Assembly (NCBI RefSeq): GCF_900105555.1 | Contig: NZ_FNTZ01000001.1 | Location: 2,418,001 to 2,482,000, forward strand | From: Pseudomonas coleopterorum | Lineage (GTDB): Bacteria > Pseudomonadota > Gammaproteobacteria > Pseudomonadales > Pseudomonadaceae | Length of the DNA: 64,000 bases | Direction: 5' to 3' | In this document: positions 1-9,045 of the stretch, one piece after another | Layout of the letters: every line of letters begins with the position of its first letter | Numbering within the stretch: position 1 is the stretch's first letter | Notes under the pieces: model-generated | What the model was told of the DNA's origin: nothing | The model's database searches: none | Seen by the model: the letters and a program-made list of their open reading frames with translations, nothing else | Translations under genes and position numbers: made by a program

Positions 1-2
1 GA

Positions 3-203
3 AGCAACGAGGCCGACACCGTGCGCGCGCAGGTCAACTCCAAACTCGAACATGTGTCCTATTCCCTCGCCGGCCTGCGTGAACGCGCCAAACCGGTGGT
101 CGAAGCCACGCAGACCTACATCGGTGGCCATCCGTGGCAGACCGTGGCCGCATCGGCGACCTGTGGCTTGCTGCTCGGTCTGTTGCTGGGCCGTCGTAAC
201 TGA
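3..203 (+). CDS. DUF883 (ElaB/YqjD-type) membrane-anchored protein, 3' end only
   Basis: C-terminal 66 residues of a small protein whose start lies left of the window; the frame is open from base 3. The visible part is an amphipathic helix (KLEHVSYSLAGLRERAKP) followed by VVEATQTYIGGHPWQT and a glycine-rich hydrophobic tail ending LLLGLLLGRRN. The GGHPWQTVAAS segment followed by a short C-terminal membrane anchor and terminal Arg residues is characteristic of DUF883 proteins. Characterised members such as ElaB and YqjD are C-tail-anchored inner-membrane proteins that bind ribosomes in stationary phase. The role here is inferred from the family only. Confidence 0.75.
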   Translation, partial: SNEADTVRAQVNSKLEHVSYSLAGLRERAKPVVEATQTYIGGHPWQTVAASATCGLLLGLLLGRRN

Positions 204-254
204 TTCACCTCCGCTCTGGGCCGCCGATCGCTGCGGCCCTCTTGTGTTGTCGAT

Positions 255-1280
255 TTACTCCCCCGCCAATGCCCGCAGCTTTTCCACCTCCTGCACCGAC
301 ATCGAAATACCCTGGCTGTGCGATAACGCCCGCTGACGATAGCGTCTGTCACCCGACAACCGTGTCTGCCCTGCCTCGTGCATGCGCTCGACCAGCTCGC
401 GGCTACGCACGGCAAAATCCCGACCGGCGCTCTTGCTGGGGTCGATGACGATGATCAGTTGCCCGGTCCAGGGCGTTTGCGCGCCGGGGTGTCGCTTCCA
501 GTCGAACTCGAAGGAAAAATTCCCGCCAGTGAGCGCTGCGGCGAGCAGCTCGACCATCATCGACAAGGCCGAGCCCTTGTGTCCGCCAAAGGGCAGCAGC
601 GCACCACCCTCGAGAATCGCCGTCGGATCGGTGGTGGGCTGTCCGTGCTTGTCGACACCGCTACCCACGGGCACCGAATGGCCCGCCCGCGCGGCGATCT
701 GCACGTCACCGTGGGCCAGCGCACTGGTGGCCATATCGAAGACCAAGGGATCCTTGCCCGCACAAGGCGCCGCGAACGCTATGGGATTGGTGCCGAACAA
801 CGGCTTGTTACCGCCGTGAGGAACGACGCAGGTCATGCTGTTGACCACGCTCAGGGCGACCAGGCCTTCGGCGGCGAAGGGTTCTACATCCGGCCAGAGC
901 GCGGCGAAATGGTGGGAGTTGCGGATAGCGAGGACAGCGATGCCCGCCTCGCGCGCCTTGCTCACCAACAGCCCTCGCGCAGCGGCCAACGCCGGCTGGG
1001 CAAAGCCTCCAGCGGCATCCACCGCGACGTAACCGCCCGCCACATCCTCGACCACGGGGAGCGCCTTGCCGTCCACCCAGCCGCTGGCCAAGGTAGAGAG
1101 GTAACCGGGTATGCGGAATGTGCCGTGACTGTGAGCGCCGTCGCGTTGGGCGGTGGCACAGTTGTGGGCGAGAATGTCGGCCACCTCGACCGAGGTGCCA
1201 TGACGCAGAAAGATCTGACGCAGCAGCTGCGTCAGATCGGAGAAGGACAACGATTGCGAGGCGTCGCTGGCAGGCATCAT
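255..1280 (-). CDS. dpkA: Delta1-piperideine-2-carboxylate / Delta1-pyrroline-2-carboxylate reductase, LDH2/MDH2 family
   Basis: A 341-residue member of the type-2 malate/L-lactate dehydrogenase (LDH2) family. Family landmarks visible are HSHGTFRIPGYL near the N terminus, IRNSHHFAALWPDVEPFA, GTNPIAFAAPC, VFDMATSALAHGDV, and GGHKGSALSMMVELLAAAL. The length and wording fit Pseudomonas DpkA, an NADPH-dependent reductase that converts Delta1-piperideine-2-carboxylate to L-pipecolate in D-lysine catabolism and also reduces Delta1-pyrroline-2-carboxylate. The ATG at 1278-1280 is preceded by AGGAAG, five bases away. Another LDH2 oxidoreductase (malate or ureidoglycolate) is the main alternative. It stands alone, convergent with the DUF883 gene. 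Confidence 0.8.
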   Translation of the reverse strand: MMPASDASQSLSFSDLTQLLRQIFLRHGTSVEVADILAHNCATAQRDGAHSHGTFRIPGYLSTLASGWVDGKALPVVEDVAGGYVAVDAAGGFAQPALAAARGLLVSKAREAGIAVLAIRNSHHFAALWPDVEPFAAEGLVALSVVNSMTCVVPHGGNKPLFGTNPIAFAAPCAGKDPLVFDMATSALAHGDVQIAARAGHSVPVGSGVDKHGQPTTDPTAILEGGALLPFGGHKGSALSMMVELLAAALTGGNFSFEFDWKRHPGAQTPWTGQLIIVIDPSKSAGRDFAVRSRELVERMHEAGQTRLSGDRRYRQRALSHSQGISMSVQEVEKLRALAGE

Positions 1281-1352
1281 GGGCTTCCTGGCGTGAATGG
1301 AACAGAGTCCTAGTACGCCATACCCACCTGCCTCAGGACAAGCCTGCTCGAA

Positions 1353-1619
1353 TCAGTCCTTCTGATCGCGCAGCACGTTGCCCGATACGCCATCGATGCG
1401 GAACTCGTAAGTCACGCCATCAGCCTTGAGACCTTCGCCTTCCCAGTACCCATCGTTGTCGGCTTCGATCTTGGTGACCTGAGTGTAGCCTTTGGACTTG
1501 GCGGTTTCGATGGCTTTCTCGATGGTGATCCAACCCGCACCCGGCTTGTCGGCCAGCGCCAGGCCGGCAGTCATCAGGGCGGAAGTTGCAACTACGGCAG
1601 TCAAAGTCTTCTTGAACAT
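1353..1619 (-). CDS. PepSY-domain periplasmic protein
   Basis: An 88-residue protein with a Sec signal peptide (MFKKTLTAVVATSALMTAG, cleavage after ALA) and one PepSY-like domain: WITIEKAIETAKSKGYTQ, then a WEGEG strand, YEFRIDGVSGNVL and a terminal Asp. PepSY domains are small periplasmic or extracellular modules, some of which inhibit peptidases or act as sensor inputs. The ATG at 1617-1619 follows GGAG at normal spacing. No functional partner is adjacent. The domain is confident; the physiological role is unknown. Confidence 0.8.
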   Translation of the reverse strand: MFKKTLTAVVATSALMTAGLALADKPGAGWITIEKAIETAKSKGYTQVTKIEADNDGYWEGEGLKADGVTYEFRIDGVSGNVLRDQKD

Positions 1620-1686
1620 GGGGGCACTCCATAACAGTGATTGGTATGTGCTGCACTGTCTTGGAGCGTCACGCTGAAAAATTAGT

Positions 1687-1878
1687 TCACGGCCGCTTGA
1701 CCTTGCGCCGCATCACCCCGTTGATCACAACCACAAGCACGGCAATGCCCATGGCAATGTATTGAAAGAGTTTTTCGGTGATCACGCCTTGGGTCTGCAG
1801 GTACGACAGGCCGAGCATTGCCAGCAGCACCAGCAGGGCAATCAGCAAGGAATATTTGATACGTTGAGCTTGAGTCAT
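1687..1878 (-). CDS. Small two-helix inner-membrane protein
   Basis: A 63-residue protein with two predicted transmembrane helices: about residues 9-27 (SLLIALLVLLAMLGLSYLQ) and 38-55 (FQYIAMGIAVLVVVINGVM). They are separated by a short polar loop, and the basic tail (RRKVKRP) places the C terminus in the cytoplasm. AAGGA lies about nine bases before the ATG. It resembles short hypothetical membrane proteins seen in many Pseudomonas, but I do not recognise a named family. It lies 67 bp upstream of the PepSY gene on the same strand and could be cotranscribed with it. Confidence 0.65.
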   Translation of the reverse strand: MTQAQRIKYSLLIALLVLLAMLGLSYLQTQGVITEKLFQYIAMGIAVLVVVINGVMRRKVKRP

Positions 1879-2186
1879 CTAAAGGTCCTTACAGGGGTGT
1901 TGGCCGGCCTGGGTATTCGGCCTCCTGCCTTTGCGTAGATTGCACATGAACCGAAGTCAGCTCTGTGCGCGAAAAGTCGCATTTTACAACGCCTGGGCGC
2001 AACAGGGGATGGCGTTCAAGGACTGAATCATGGGCCATTGGGATGCGGCATCGTGATGAACGTTTCCGACGTAGCTGTCGGAACCCACCTACATCCAGAG
2101 ACCCCTTGACTCCTAGAGCCTCAAAGGCGCCTGGACAAGAATGACTGCCGGCCGGATGGGCCATTTGCTGCCACAAGGAAGTCACC
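1879..2186 (+). other. Intergenic region, no gene recognised
   Basis: 308 bases between divergent genes: the small membrane protein (minus) and the Mor-like regulator (plus). It should hold both promoters. I see no strong repeat, REP palindrome or convincing short coding frame; a ribosome-binding site (AAGGAAG) for the Mor-like gene is at its right end. Confidence 0.5.
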
Positions 2187-2558
2187 ATGAACACCCAACA
2201 GCTCCAGCAGATCGACGTCGAGCAACTCCCCCACTCATTACAGGTACTGATCGACTGCATTGGCGTCGAGCAAGCCTATCGCCTGACGCAATTGTATGGC
2301 GGGCGCCCACGCTACATCCCCAAGCACCCGCAACGCACAAGCCTGAGCGAACAGCTCGGAGTCGAAACGGTGGCCGCGTTGATCAAGCGCTTCGCCGGCA
2401 TGGCGTTGGAAATCCCCAAGTCCGATCATTTTCTGCGGCAGTGGCGCAACCAGCAGATTCACCACGAAACGCTCAACGGCACTTCACGCAGTGTGCTGGC
2501 GCACAAATATGGACTGAGCCAGCGCCAGATCGGCAACATCCGCCGCACCCTTGGCTAG
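2187..2558 (+). CDS. Mor-family (phage Mu middle-operon-regulator-like) transcription regulator
   Basis: 123 residues. The layout matches the Mor/C activator family of Mu-like phages: a dimerisation half (LPHSLQVLIDCIGVEQAYRL), the YGGRPRYIPK motif, then a C-terminal helix-turn-helix (SRSVLAHKYGLSQRQIGNIRR). The ATG follows AAGGAAGTCACC. Known family members activate middle phage promoters. Here no phage gene surrounds it, so it is either a domesticated regulator or a leftover. The last codon and TAG stop abut a miniature inverted-repeat element. Family assignment is by motif recognition; target genes are unknown. Confidence 0.75.
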   Translation: MNTQQLQQIDVEQLPHSLQVLIDCIGVEQAYRLTQLYGGRPRYIPKHPQRTSLSEQLGVETVAALIKRFAGMALEIPKSDHFLRQWRNQQIHHETLNGTSRSVLAHKYGLSQRQIGNIRRTLG

Positions 2559-2699
2559 GGTCTGTGTGAAAAGTCTTAAGACGAAGGTCAGGCAAGGCGA
2601 AAACAGCCGAGGAAGCGGAGTTTACGGGTTGTAAATGAGCATTCCGAGGCTGTTTTCAACGCAGCATCACCAAGTATCAAGGCTTTTCACACGGAGCCT
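2557..2699. mobile_element. Miniature inverted-repeat element (MITE-like), TA-flanked
   Basis: About 143 bp bounded by imperfect terminal inverted repeats of about 21 bp: left AGGGTCTGTGTGAAAAGTC (2557 on) and right CTTTTCACACGGAGCCT (ending 2699). A second internal palindrome is present (GAAAACAGCCGAGGAA with TTCCGAGGCTGTTTTC). TA dinucleotides flank both ends (2556-2557 and 2699-2700), as expected for IS630/Tc1-mariner-type target duplication. It has no coding capacity. Similar aggctctgt...ttttcacacagagcct repeats are, to my knowledge, scattered through Pseudomonas genomes. The left TA is part of the stop codon of the preceding gene. Confidence 0.65.
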
Positions 2700-2700
2700 A

Positions 2701-2740
2701 GTGAACCGTTCCCCAGGCCCATTCACGGGCCTGGGTTCAC
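2701..2740 (-). terminator. Terminator hairpin downstream of tamB
   Basis: Perfect 9-bp stem CCCAGGCCC (2712-2720) / GGGCCTGGG (2727-2735) with a 6-nt loop; outer bases GTGAACC (2701-2707) and GGTTCAC (2734-2740) could extend or compete with it. It lies just after the tamB stop on the minus strand. There is no strong U tract, so efficiency is uncertain. Confidence 0.6.
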
Positions 2741-2743
2741 CCC

Positions 2744-5700
2744 TCAGAAATCGCGCTTGTAGAACAGATCCAGTGAGCTGGCCACGCCACTGGCCACTTC
2801 CAGGTAGAGACGCTTGCTGAGCAGATAGCGCAAGGCAATGGTATTGGCCGGCTCGAATACCCCCACCCCATAACGCAAACTGAGTTTCTCCGACAGATTA
2901 CCGCTGGCGACCACACTGGTTGCATCGCCACTGCCCTGGGTGTCGAGCTGGAAATCCTCGATACCCAGGTCGGTCGCCAATTTGCTAGTCACTCCCGAAC
3001 TGCCCATCAGCCCCAAACCGAGCGCCGCCTGGGCCAGCATGTTGTTGTCCTCGCCGCTGTTGCCTAGCGGGCGACCCAGCACCAGATACGACAGCGCCTG
3101 CTCCTGGCTCATGGTGGGTTCCGAAAACACCTCACTGGTAGGCTGCTCGGCGTTGCCGGTCAAGCGAATACCGGCAATCACATCGCCCGTGGTACGGATC
3201 GCTTCGATGTCCAGGTATGGCTGGCTGATGGGCCCGGCAAACAACAGCCGCGCGCGTCGTATGGTGAGGCGCTGGCCATAGGCGTTGTAGCGCCCGTCGT
3301 TGAGCGCCAATTCACCCCGAGTGTCGAGGTTGTCGCCGATGTGCACGTGACCGGCCAGGTTGGCACTCAGGCCGAAGCCGTTGAAGGTGAGTTTTTCCTG
3401 ACCCACTTCCACATCGATATCGATCGCCATGGGCAAGGGTGTCTTGCCCTGCTCGGTCTGGTTACCGACGATCACCACGTCATCGGAAAGTTTGACGGTG
3501 GACGGTGGCAGCTGACGGACGACGATGGCCCCTTTGGGAATGAACACCTTGCCGGCCACGGCGAGCCTTTCGCCATTCATCTGGATACTCAGATCCGGTG
3601 CCGCTTCGAGCGTCGCATAGGGTTCGACGTTGATCGGCAGGCGCGATCCCTTGAGCTGCACGTCCACGTCCAGAGCGTTGGCCCAGGCGACCGTGCCGCC
3701 CAACGTCCCCTGACCCGTCTTGCCGCTTTTCCAACTGCCCTGCAGGCGCACGCTTTCACCTGCGATCAATGCCTGCAGTTGCAAGTCCTCGAGCGTGGTC
3801 GGCAGTTCAGGGCCGGCGATCTGACCGCCGCTGAGGGTGACATTGCCGTTCACTTGGGGCGCCACCAGGGAACCGGCGATCTGCCCGCTGCCATCGAGTT
3901 GGCCCTTGAGGGTTTCCACCATTGGGATGAATGGCCGGGCGATGGAAAGGTCGAGTCCGGACAGGCGGAAGCTGCCGCTGATCGGCTTGCTCTGCGCAAC
4001 GGGATCGATCTGGGTGATGACTTGCAACTGTCCCAGGCGATCGCCGCGGAAGTTGAGTTCGGTATCGATCCGTTTGGGGTTCAAGCGACTGGTCAGGCGC
4101 AGTGTCTGGTAAGGAAAATCAACCCATTGCTCTTTGTTGCGCACGCGCAGGGTGCCGTTGCCAGCGTCGATCATGACCTCACCGGCCGGGCCGCTGGCAG
4201 GGACATCGATTGCGACATCGGCGTTGAGCATGCCCTTCCAGGCGAAATCCTTCGGCAGCCATTGGGCCAGGCTGTCCAGCGGAAACTGCTTGAGGTGGTA
4301 ACGCAGTCGCGGCTGCGGCGCCAGGCGCTGGTCGTCGCCGCACAGGCTGGCAGATCCCGAGCGCCAGCAGTGGGCGCCGAAATTGACCTGGCCACCGGCC
4401 AGGTATTCAAGACGTACCGGTGCCTGCAGACGCCAATCCTGGCCACCGGCCTGGACCGAACCGCTGGACAGCCGCCCGCGCCAACTGCTTTGCGCGGTGA
4501 AGCCCTTGTCCAGCGTGCCGTCCAGAGCAGTGGCCAAAGCCAGTTGCGGCCCCTTGAGCGCCAATTGCAGCTGCTGCCGTTTGATATCGCCCGAGGCCTT
4601 ACCGGTCAGGGTGCCCAGGTCGGTGTCACCGGCGCGAATACCGGCGGCGGTCAAATCAAGATTGCCACGCTGGGCCTTGTCGAGGGCGGCGTCCAGTGTC
4701 AGGTTTTGCAGACGGTTGCTGTCCAGTGCCAACTGACGCCCCTGCAGCGAGAGCTTGCCCTGGGGCGCCTGCAAGGTACCGGCTGCGTCGAGCTGGCCCT
4801 TGAGTTGCCCTTGCAGCCCGGGCCACAACTGGCCCAGACGGGCCAGATCGATGTTGAGTCGCGCCTGAATCTGCTGTTGCAGACTGCCTTGACCCTGAAT
4901 ACGGTTGTCCCCCAGGCGTACGTCGAGGTTCCCCAGCGTCCAGCGCTCGCCGGCGCCCTGTGCCTTGGCCTGGAGCACCGCAGGCTGCCCGCGCAGGCGC
5001 CCCTTGAGGTCCAGGTCGGCATCGAGCTTTAGCTGTTCGTTCTTGAATTCACCGGTGCTGCGCAGCGGACCGGCGAGGCTGCCGGGCATCTGCGCAACCC
5101 AGTAGGCAGGATCGATGGCGCTCAGGTCCAGAGCCGTGTCCCAGGCAACGCCATCGGCGAACTTGACGTTCAGGTGCCCTGCTGCCTTGCCCTGCCCCGC
5201 GACCAGCTCCAGTTGCGGCAGAAACACTTGCTGCAGATCGCCGCTAAATGGCGTCACCAAGGTAAACGCACCGGCTGGGCCATCGAAGGCACCGTTCAGG
5301 TTGCCCAGGTACTTGCCGTCGCGATAGTCGATCTCGCCTTTGAAACGCCGGACTTTCACGTCCGGCTCGGCAATGACGGGGTACAAACGGTGCCACGGGA
5401 AGTCCTGCCAATCGATAGTGGCCTTGGCCGCCAGACCTTGTTGCCAATCCAGGCTGCCAGCCAGCCGCACCTGCTCCCGCGCCGCTGAAGAAATGTCCAG
5501 GGTCTGCACCACCGCACCCTTGGCGTCGACCCGCGCGCTCAGCATTAACGTCATCGGCGATTGTTCGGCTGGCAGACTGGCGTGGCCATCGATGACAAAG
5601 CCAGCCTGCAGGTCGCCTTTGGCGAGCAGCTGCAGTTGATTGAATGCCAAGGTGTCGGGCAGCCCGGCGCTGGGTTTGAACGCATCGCTGACAATGCGCA

Positions 5701-6445
5701 GCTGTGCCGGCAGGTGTTCGGCCAGCGGCTTCAGGGTGCCCGTTATGGCGGCCGGCAGGTAGCCGGAGCTTTGCCCGTTCAGGGTCAGCGTGTCGAGCAG
5801 ATCACCTGTGGCGTTCAGGGTGACTTGCCAAGGCTTGTCGTCAACCTTGGGCAACTGTATTTGGGCATTGAGGTTCAGCGGCCATTGGCCGCCGGGGCGC
5901 AGGGTGCCGTCCAGATCCAGTACCAGGTCATCGCGTTGCAGGTGCCCGCGATCGATCTTCAGGCCGTCGGCGGTCCAGTGCGCCGCCAGCTCGAAACCAC
6001 TGAGCTGCTGCACGCCATCGAGTTGCAGGCTGCCGATACTCACATCGCCCAATTCTATGGCGACGGGCAACTGCAGGTCAGGCAGTGTGATCGGCCCGTC
6101 GCTGGCCGGTTCCTGGCTGGCAGGCAGTTGCACAAGAATGGCGTCGGTGTGCAGGGTGTCGATGCACAGCGTCATACGCCACAGGCAGCTGGGTGACCAG
6201 GCCAGCTCGGGCGCCCGCACTTCGACGCGGGTCGCGCCTTGCTGCCAGATGAGCGAGTCTGCCTGCCAGTGGCTACCCACTGTGCCCTTGAAGTTTTCCA
6301 GGGTCAGTCCGGGCACACGGGCCAGCGCCCAACGACTGCCGGCCTGGGTTCCCAGCACCAGCGAAAGGGTCACCAGAACGATCAGCAACAGGCCAACGAG
6401 CGCAGCCAGGGTGATCAGCGCACCGCGTTTCACCGCCGGCCTCAC
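2744..6445 (-). CDS. tamB: Translocation and assembly module subunit TamB
   Basis: 1233 residues, a usual length for TamB (AsmA-like/DUF490). An N-terminal membrane anchor (ALITLAALVGLLLIVLVTLSL) is followed by a very long beta-rich region of repeated amphipathic strands, and the conserved C-terminal domain is present (RLLFAGPISQPYLDIEAIRT, EPTMSQEQALSYLVLGRPLG, YLEVASGVASSLDLFYKRDF). TamB spans the periplasm and works with TamA in outer-membrane protein assembly and phospholipid transport to the outer membrane. The start is GTG at 6443-6445, overlapping the tamA stop as GTGA, so the pair is translationally coupled. Confidence 0.95.
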   Translation of the reverse strand: MRPAVKRGALITLAALVGLLLIVLVTLSLVLGTQAGSRWALARVPGLTLENFKGTVGSHWQADSLIWQQGATRVEVRAPELAWSPSCLWRMTLCIDTLHTDAILVQLPASQEPASDGPITLPDLQLPVAIELGDVSIGSLQLDGVQQLSGFELAAHWTADGLKIDRGHLQRDDLVLDLDGTLRPGGQWPLNLNAQIQLPKVDDKPWQVTLNATGDLLDTLTLNGQSSGYLPAAITGTLKPLAEHLPAQLRIVSDAFKPSAGLPDTLAFNQLQLLAKGDLQAGFVIDGHASLPAEQSPMTLMLSARVDAKGAVVQTLDISSAAREQVRLAGSLDWQQGLAAKATIDWQDFPWHRLYPVIAEPDVKVRRFKGEIDYRDGKYLGNLNGAFDGPAGAFTLVTPFSGDLQQVFLPQLELVAGQGKAAGHLNVKFADGVAWDTALDLSAIDPAYWVAQMPGSLAGPLRSTGEFKNEQLKLDADLDLKGRLRGQPAVLQAKAQGAGERWTLGNLDVRLGDNRIQGQGSLQQQIQARLNIDLARLGQLWPGLQGQLKGQLDAAGTLQAPQGKLSLQGRQLALDSNRLQNLTLDAALDKAQRGNLDLTAAGIRAGDTDLGTLTGKASGDIKRQQLQLALKGPQLALATALDGTLDKGFTAQSSWRGRLSSGSVQAGGQDWRLQAPVRLEYLAGGQVNFGAHCWRSGSASLCGDDQRLAPQPRLRYHLKQFPLDSLAQWLPKDFAWKGMLNADVAIDVPASGPAGEVMIDAGNGTLRVRNKEQWVDFPYQTLRLTSRLNPKRIDTELNFRGDRLGQLQVITQIDPVAQSKPISGSFRLSGLDLSIARPFIPMVETLKGQLDGSGQIAGSLVAPQVNGNVTLSGGQIAGPELPTTLEDLQLQALIAGESVRLQGSWKSGKTGQGTLGGTVAWANALDVDVQLKGSRLPINVEPYATLEAAPDLSIQMNGERLAVAGKVFIPKGAIVVRQLPPSTVKLSDDVVIVGNQTEQGKTPLPMAIDIDVEVGQEKLTFNGFGLSANLAGHVHIGDNLDTRGELALNDGRYNAYGQRLTIRRARLLFAGPISQPYLDIEAIRTTGDVIAGIRLTGNAEQPTSEVFSEPTMSQEQALSYLVLGRPLGNSGEDNNMLAQAALGLGLMGSSGVTSKLATDLGIEDFQLDTQGSGDATSVVASGNLSEKLSLRYGVGVFEPANTIALRYLLSKRLYLEVASGVASSLDLFYKRDF

Positions 6446-8169
6446 AGTTCCGGCCCCATGGAAAAGTGCAGCCGCACGCCGCCATCGTCGTCCATCGCGT
6501 GGGCCAAGTCGAGCCGAATGGGGCCCACCGGCGACACCCAGCGCACGCCGACGCCGATGCCCGTCTTGAGGTCGGCGAATTTAAGATCGTTGAACGAATT
6601 GCCCTTGTCGATGAAGGTTGCCACGCGCCACTTTTCGGCAATCGAATATTGGTACTCGACACTGCCGGCGACCATGTAGCGTCCGCCGATGCGATCGCCA
6701 TCGGAGTTCTCCGGCGACAGGGTCTGGTAGTCGTAGCCACGCACGCTCTGGTCGCCACCGGCGAAGAAGCGCAACGAAGGAGGAACGGATTTGTAACCGT
6801 TGGTGGCATTGCCGCCTAACTGCACCCGGCCAAGCAAGCGGTGATTCTGTGCCACAGTGGTCAAGCCCTTGAGCATTACGTTGCCATGCAACAGGTTGGT
6901 GTCCGACAGTACCCCTTCCTTGGCCACCTGGGCATCGAACTGCACGCGGTAGCCGTTATGGGGGTCGACCTTGTTGTCGCTCTTGAGGTAGGTGTAGCTG
7001 ATGCCGGGCATCAGCAAGGTACTCAAGCCGGTGTCGTCGCCGAGCCGGTATTCTTCGCGTTGCCACTTCAACGAGATGACCCGCTGCCAACCGCTGGGGA
7101 GTTTGCTGTGCCATTCCGGGCCGAACGTGAGCAGTTTACTCAAGCTGTCGGTGTCGGCCAGCTCTTCGTATTGATAACCGCCCGCCCATCGCAGCTTGTC
7201 GGTCAGAGGGGGATCCAGGGGAATGTCGTACCAAAGCCCGACGTTCTGCCGAGGCGCCGAAAGTTCCAGCTCTGCACCGTAGCTGTGGCCTTGGGGGTTG
7301 ACCCAATGGCGGGTCCAGTTGGCTTTGCCGCGCGGACCGACGTCGGTCGAATACCCCAGACCCAAGCCCATGGTCCGAGGCTTGCGGGTCGTCAGCTGGA
7401 CATCGACAGGAATGACTCGCTCGCTGGCGGCAGTGGGCGCAGCATCGACCCGCACACCTTCGAAGTAGCCGCTCGATTGCAACGCCTGGTTGAGTTCGGC
7501 GATCAGTTCGGAATCGTAGGCCGTGTCTTCCTTGAACGGCACCATGCGTTGCAGGAGTTCTTCGTCGAACGGCGTGTCGCCCTGGAAACTGACCTTGCCC
7601 AGTTTGAAACGCGGGCCGCTGTTGTAGACCAGTTCGACATCCGCGACGCCGGCCCGTGGGTCGACCGCCAGACGCTGCTTGCTGAAGGTGCCGCTGAAGA
7701 ACCCATACCGCGAGGCCTGATTCTGGATCAGCTGCTTGGCATTTTCGTACTGACCGTGGTTGAGCACGGCACCGGGCGCCAGCTCGTTGCTGCGCGGGAC
7801 GCGAAAGGCCTTCAAGTCGGCCGCCGGGCCTTCGACGCGCACCGTGACGTTGCGCAGATGCACAGGCTCACCCGGTTCGATACGCAGCAGCAAGCGCGGG
7901 GTTTCGCCCGGCTGCACTTCGCTGGTCACGCGTGCCTGATAATAGCCCAATGCCTGGGCTGCCTTTTGCGCCTGCTCCTCGGCTCCACGGCTGAAGCGCA
8001 GCAGCGCCTCACCGTCACGGTCACCCAAGCTGCCGATGTAGCCTTCGACGTTGCTCTTGAGTGCCGGGTTGGCAGGGTTGACGCGTACGTCGAGTACGCT
8101 TTGGGCCTGGGCCGCCATGCTTGCGACCAGCAGCGCCAGGCTGCCGGCCAATCGTCCTGAATAATTCAT
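6442..8169 (-). CDS. tamA: Translocation and assembly module subunit TamA (Omp85 family)
   Basis: 575 residues. Signal peptide (residues 1-22, ending AAQA), three POTRA-like domains to about residue 245 (for example RLLLRIEPGEPVHLRNVTVRV and FKLGKVSFQGDTPFDEELLQRMV), then a beta barrel with the Omp85 motif region FFAGGDQSVRGYDYQTLSP and VSPVGPIRLDLAHAMDD, ending in a beta strand LHFSMGPEL. It acts in the outer membrane with TamB. The first gene of a two-gene tamA-tamB operon. Confidence 0.95.
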   Translation of the reverse strand: MNYSGRLAGSLALLVASMAAQAQSVLDVRVNPANPALKSNVEGYIGSLGDRDGEALLRFSRGAEEQAQKAAQALGYYQARVTSEVQPGETPRLLLRIEPGEPVHLRNVTVRVEGPAADLKAFRVPRSNELAPGAVLNHGQYENAKQLIQNQASRYGFFSGTFSKQRLAVDPRAGVADVELVYNSGPRFKLGKVSFQGDTPFDEELLQRMVPFKEDTAYDSELIAELNQALQSSGYFEGVRVDAAPTAASERVIPVDVQLTTRKPRTMGLGLGYSTDVGPRGKANWTRHWVNPQGHSYGAELELSAPRQNVGLWYDIPLDPPLTDKLRWAGGYQYEELADTDSLSKLLTFGPEWHSKLPSGWQRVISLKWQREEYRLGDDTGLSTLLMPGISYTYLKSDNKVDPHNGYRVQFDAQVAKEGVLSDTNLLHGNVMLKGLTTVAQNHRLLGRVQLGGNATNGYKSVPPSLRFFAGGDQSVRGYDYQTLSPENSDGDRIGGRYMVAGSVEYQYSIAEKWRVATFIDKGNSFNDLKFADLKTGIGVGVRWVSPVGPIRLDLAHAMDDDGGVRLHFSMGPEL

Positions 8170-8234
8170 AGGCGAATGCTATCACGACCCGTACGTCGAT
8201 TTGGACCCTGCCAGGCGTTGCCGAGGGCTCTGGA

Positions 8235-8885
8235 TCAGCCCTGTGCGTAACCGACTGTTTCAGGACTGGGGTGGAAGAACACATGCTCGACCACAGGCCC
8301 CAGGTTCACTTCCCCAATCTGGGTATAGCCCTGCCGCTCGAAGAACGCCAGGTAGCGCGGGTTGCCGGTGTCCAATACCACGCCTTCTGAGGTTGGATCC
8401 TGAGCACACCAGTTGTGCACTGCGGTCAGCAGTTGCTCCCCGAGTTCAGGGCCCTGAAAGTCCGGGTGCAGCCCCATCAGCGGCAGCACATGGACGGCAT
8501 CCGAGGGGATGCATTCCTGGACGGCGTGATGGTATTCGAGATAGCGGCGCGTGCCTTCCACACCCGTACCGAGCATCATTCGCCACTGCCAAGCCCAGCT
8601 TTCGGTGATGCCCAGGCGACGCTGCGGCGGCGCGACCAGCGCAACACCCGCCAGGCGGTCGTCGAAGAACAAGCCCAAGGCCGGCAGGTCCTGGAGAAAA
8701 TGCTGATTGACCAATTGCCGCACGGTCGAACGCACACGCCGTTCGAAGCCTGGGCGATCGGCTTCGAACAGGTAGGCGAAGGTCGGGTCGACTAGATAGG
8801 TCTGGTACAGCAGCGCACGGGTTTCACGGGCATAACCACCATCGAGCTGACGTACTTCTGCAGCGGTGGTCGAAGTCTGGGGCAT
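8235..8885 (-). CDS. GNAT-family N-acetyltransferase
   Basis: 216 residues from the ATG at 8885, chosen because AGGA lies about eight bases upstream; an in-frame TTG at 8909 is the longer alternative. GNAT signatures are VLPLMGLHPDFQGPELGEQLL (strand 4 and acetyl-CoA pyrophosphate loop, a divergent Q-x-x-G-x-G/A) and VVLDTGNPRYLAFFERQGY, the C-terminal F-x-x-x-G-F/Y motif. The substrate cannot be told from sequence. It is divergent from xthA and separated from tamA by 65 bp. Confidence 0.8.
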   Translation of the reverse strand: MPQTSTTAAEVRQLDGGYARETRALLYQTYLVDPTFAYLFEADRPGFERRVRSTVRQLVNQHFLQDLPALGLFFDDRLAGVALVAPPQRRLGITESWAWQWRMMLGTGVEGTRRYLEYHHAVQECIPSDAVHVLPLMGLHPDFQGPELGEQLLTAVHNWCAQDPTSEGVVLDTGNPRYLAFFERQGYTQIGEVNLGPVVEHVFFHPSPETVGYAQG

Positions 8886-9045
8886 CGGGTCTGTCCTTGA
8901 GGAGTGCAACGAGTAGTCAATGGACGGTCCGCGACCCTAGGGGTTCCGTACCTTGGCCAGGCAAATCGTGCGTCGATGCCGGACGCCGTGCTGGTGGGCT
9001 GCGCCGCAGTCCGTTAGCATCGCCGATTTGCCAGGATCCGCGACC

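Noticed and set aside
3341..5032. Long plus-strand open frame across tamB
   Set aside because: It lies opposite a clear tamB coding frame; the translation is low-complexity (Gln/Ala/Gly rich) with no domain, a common shadow in GC-rich DNA.
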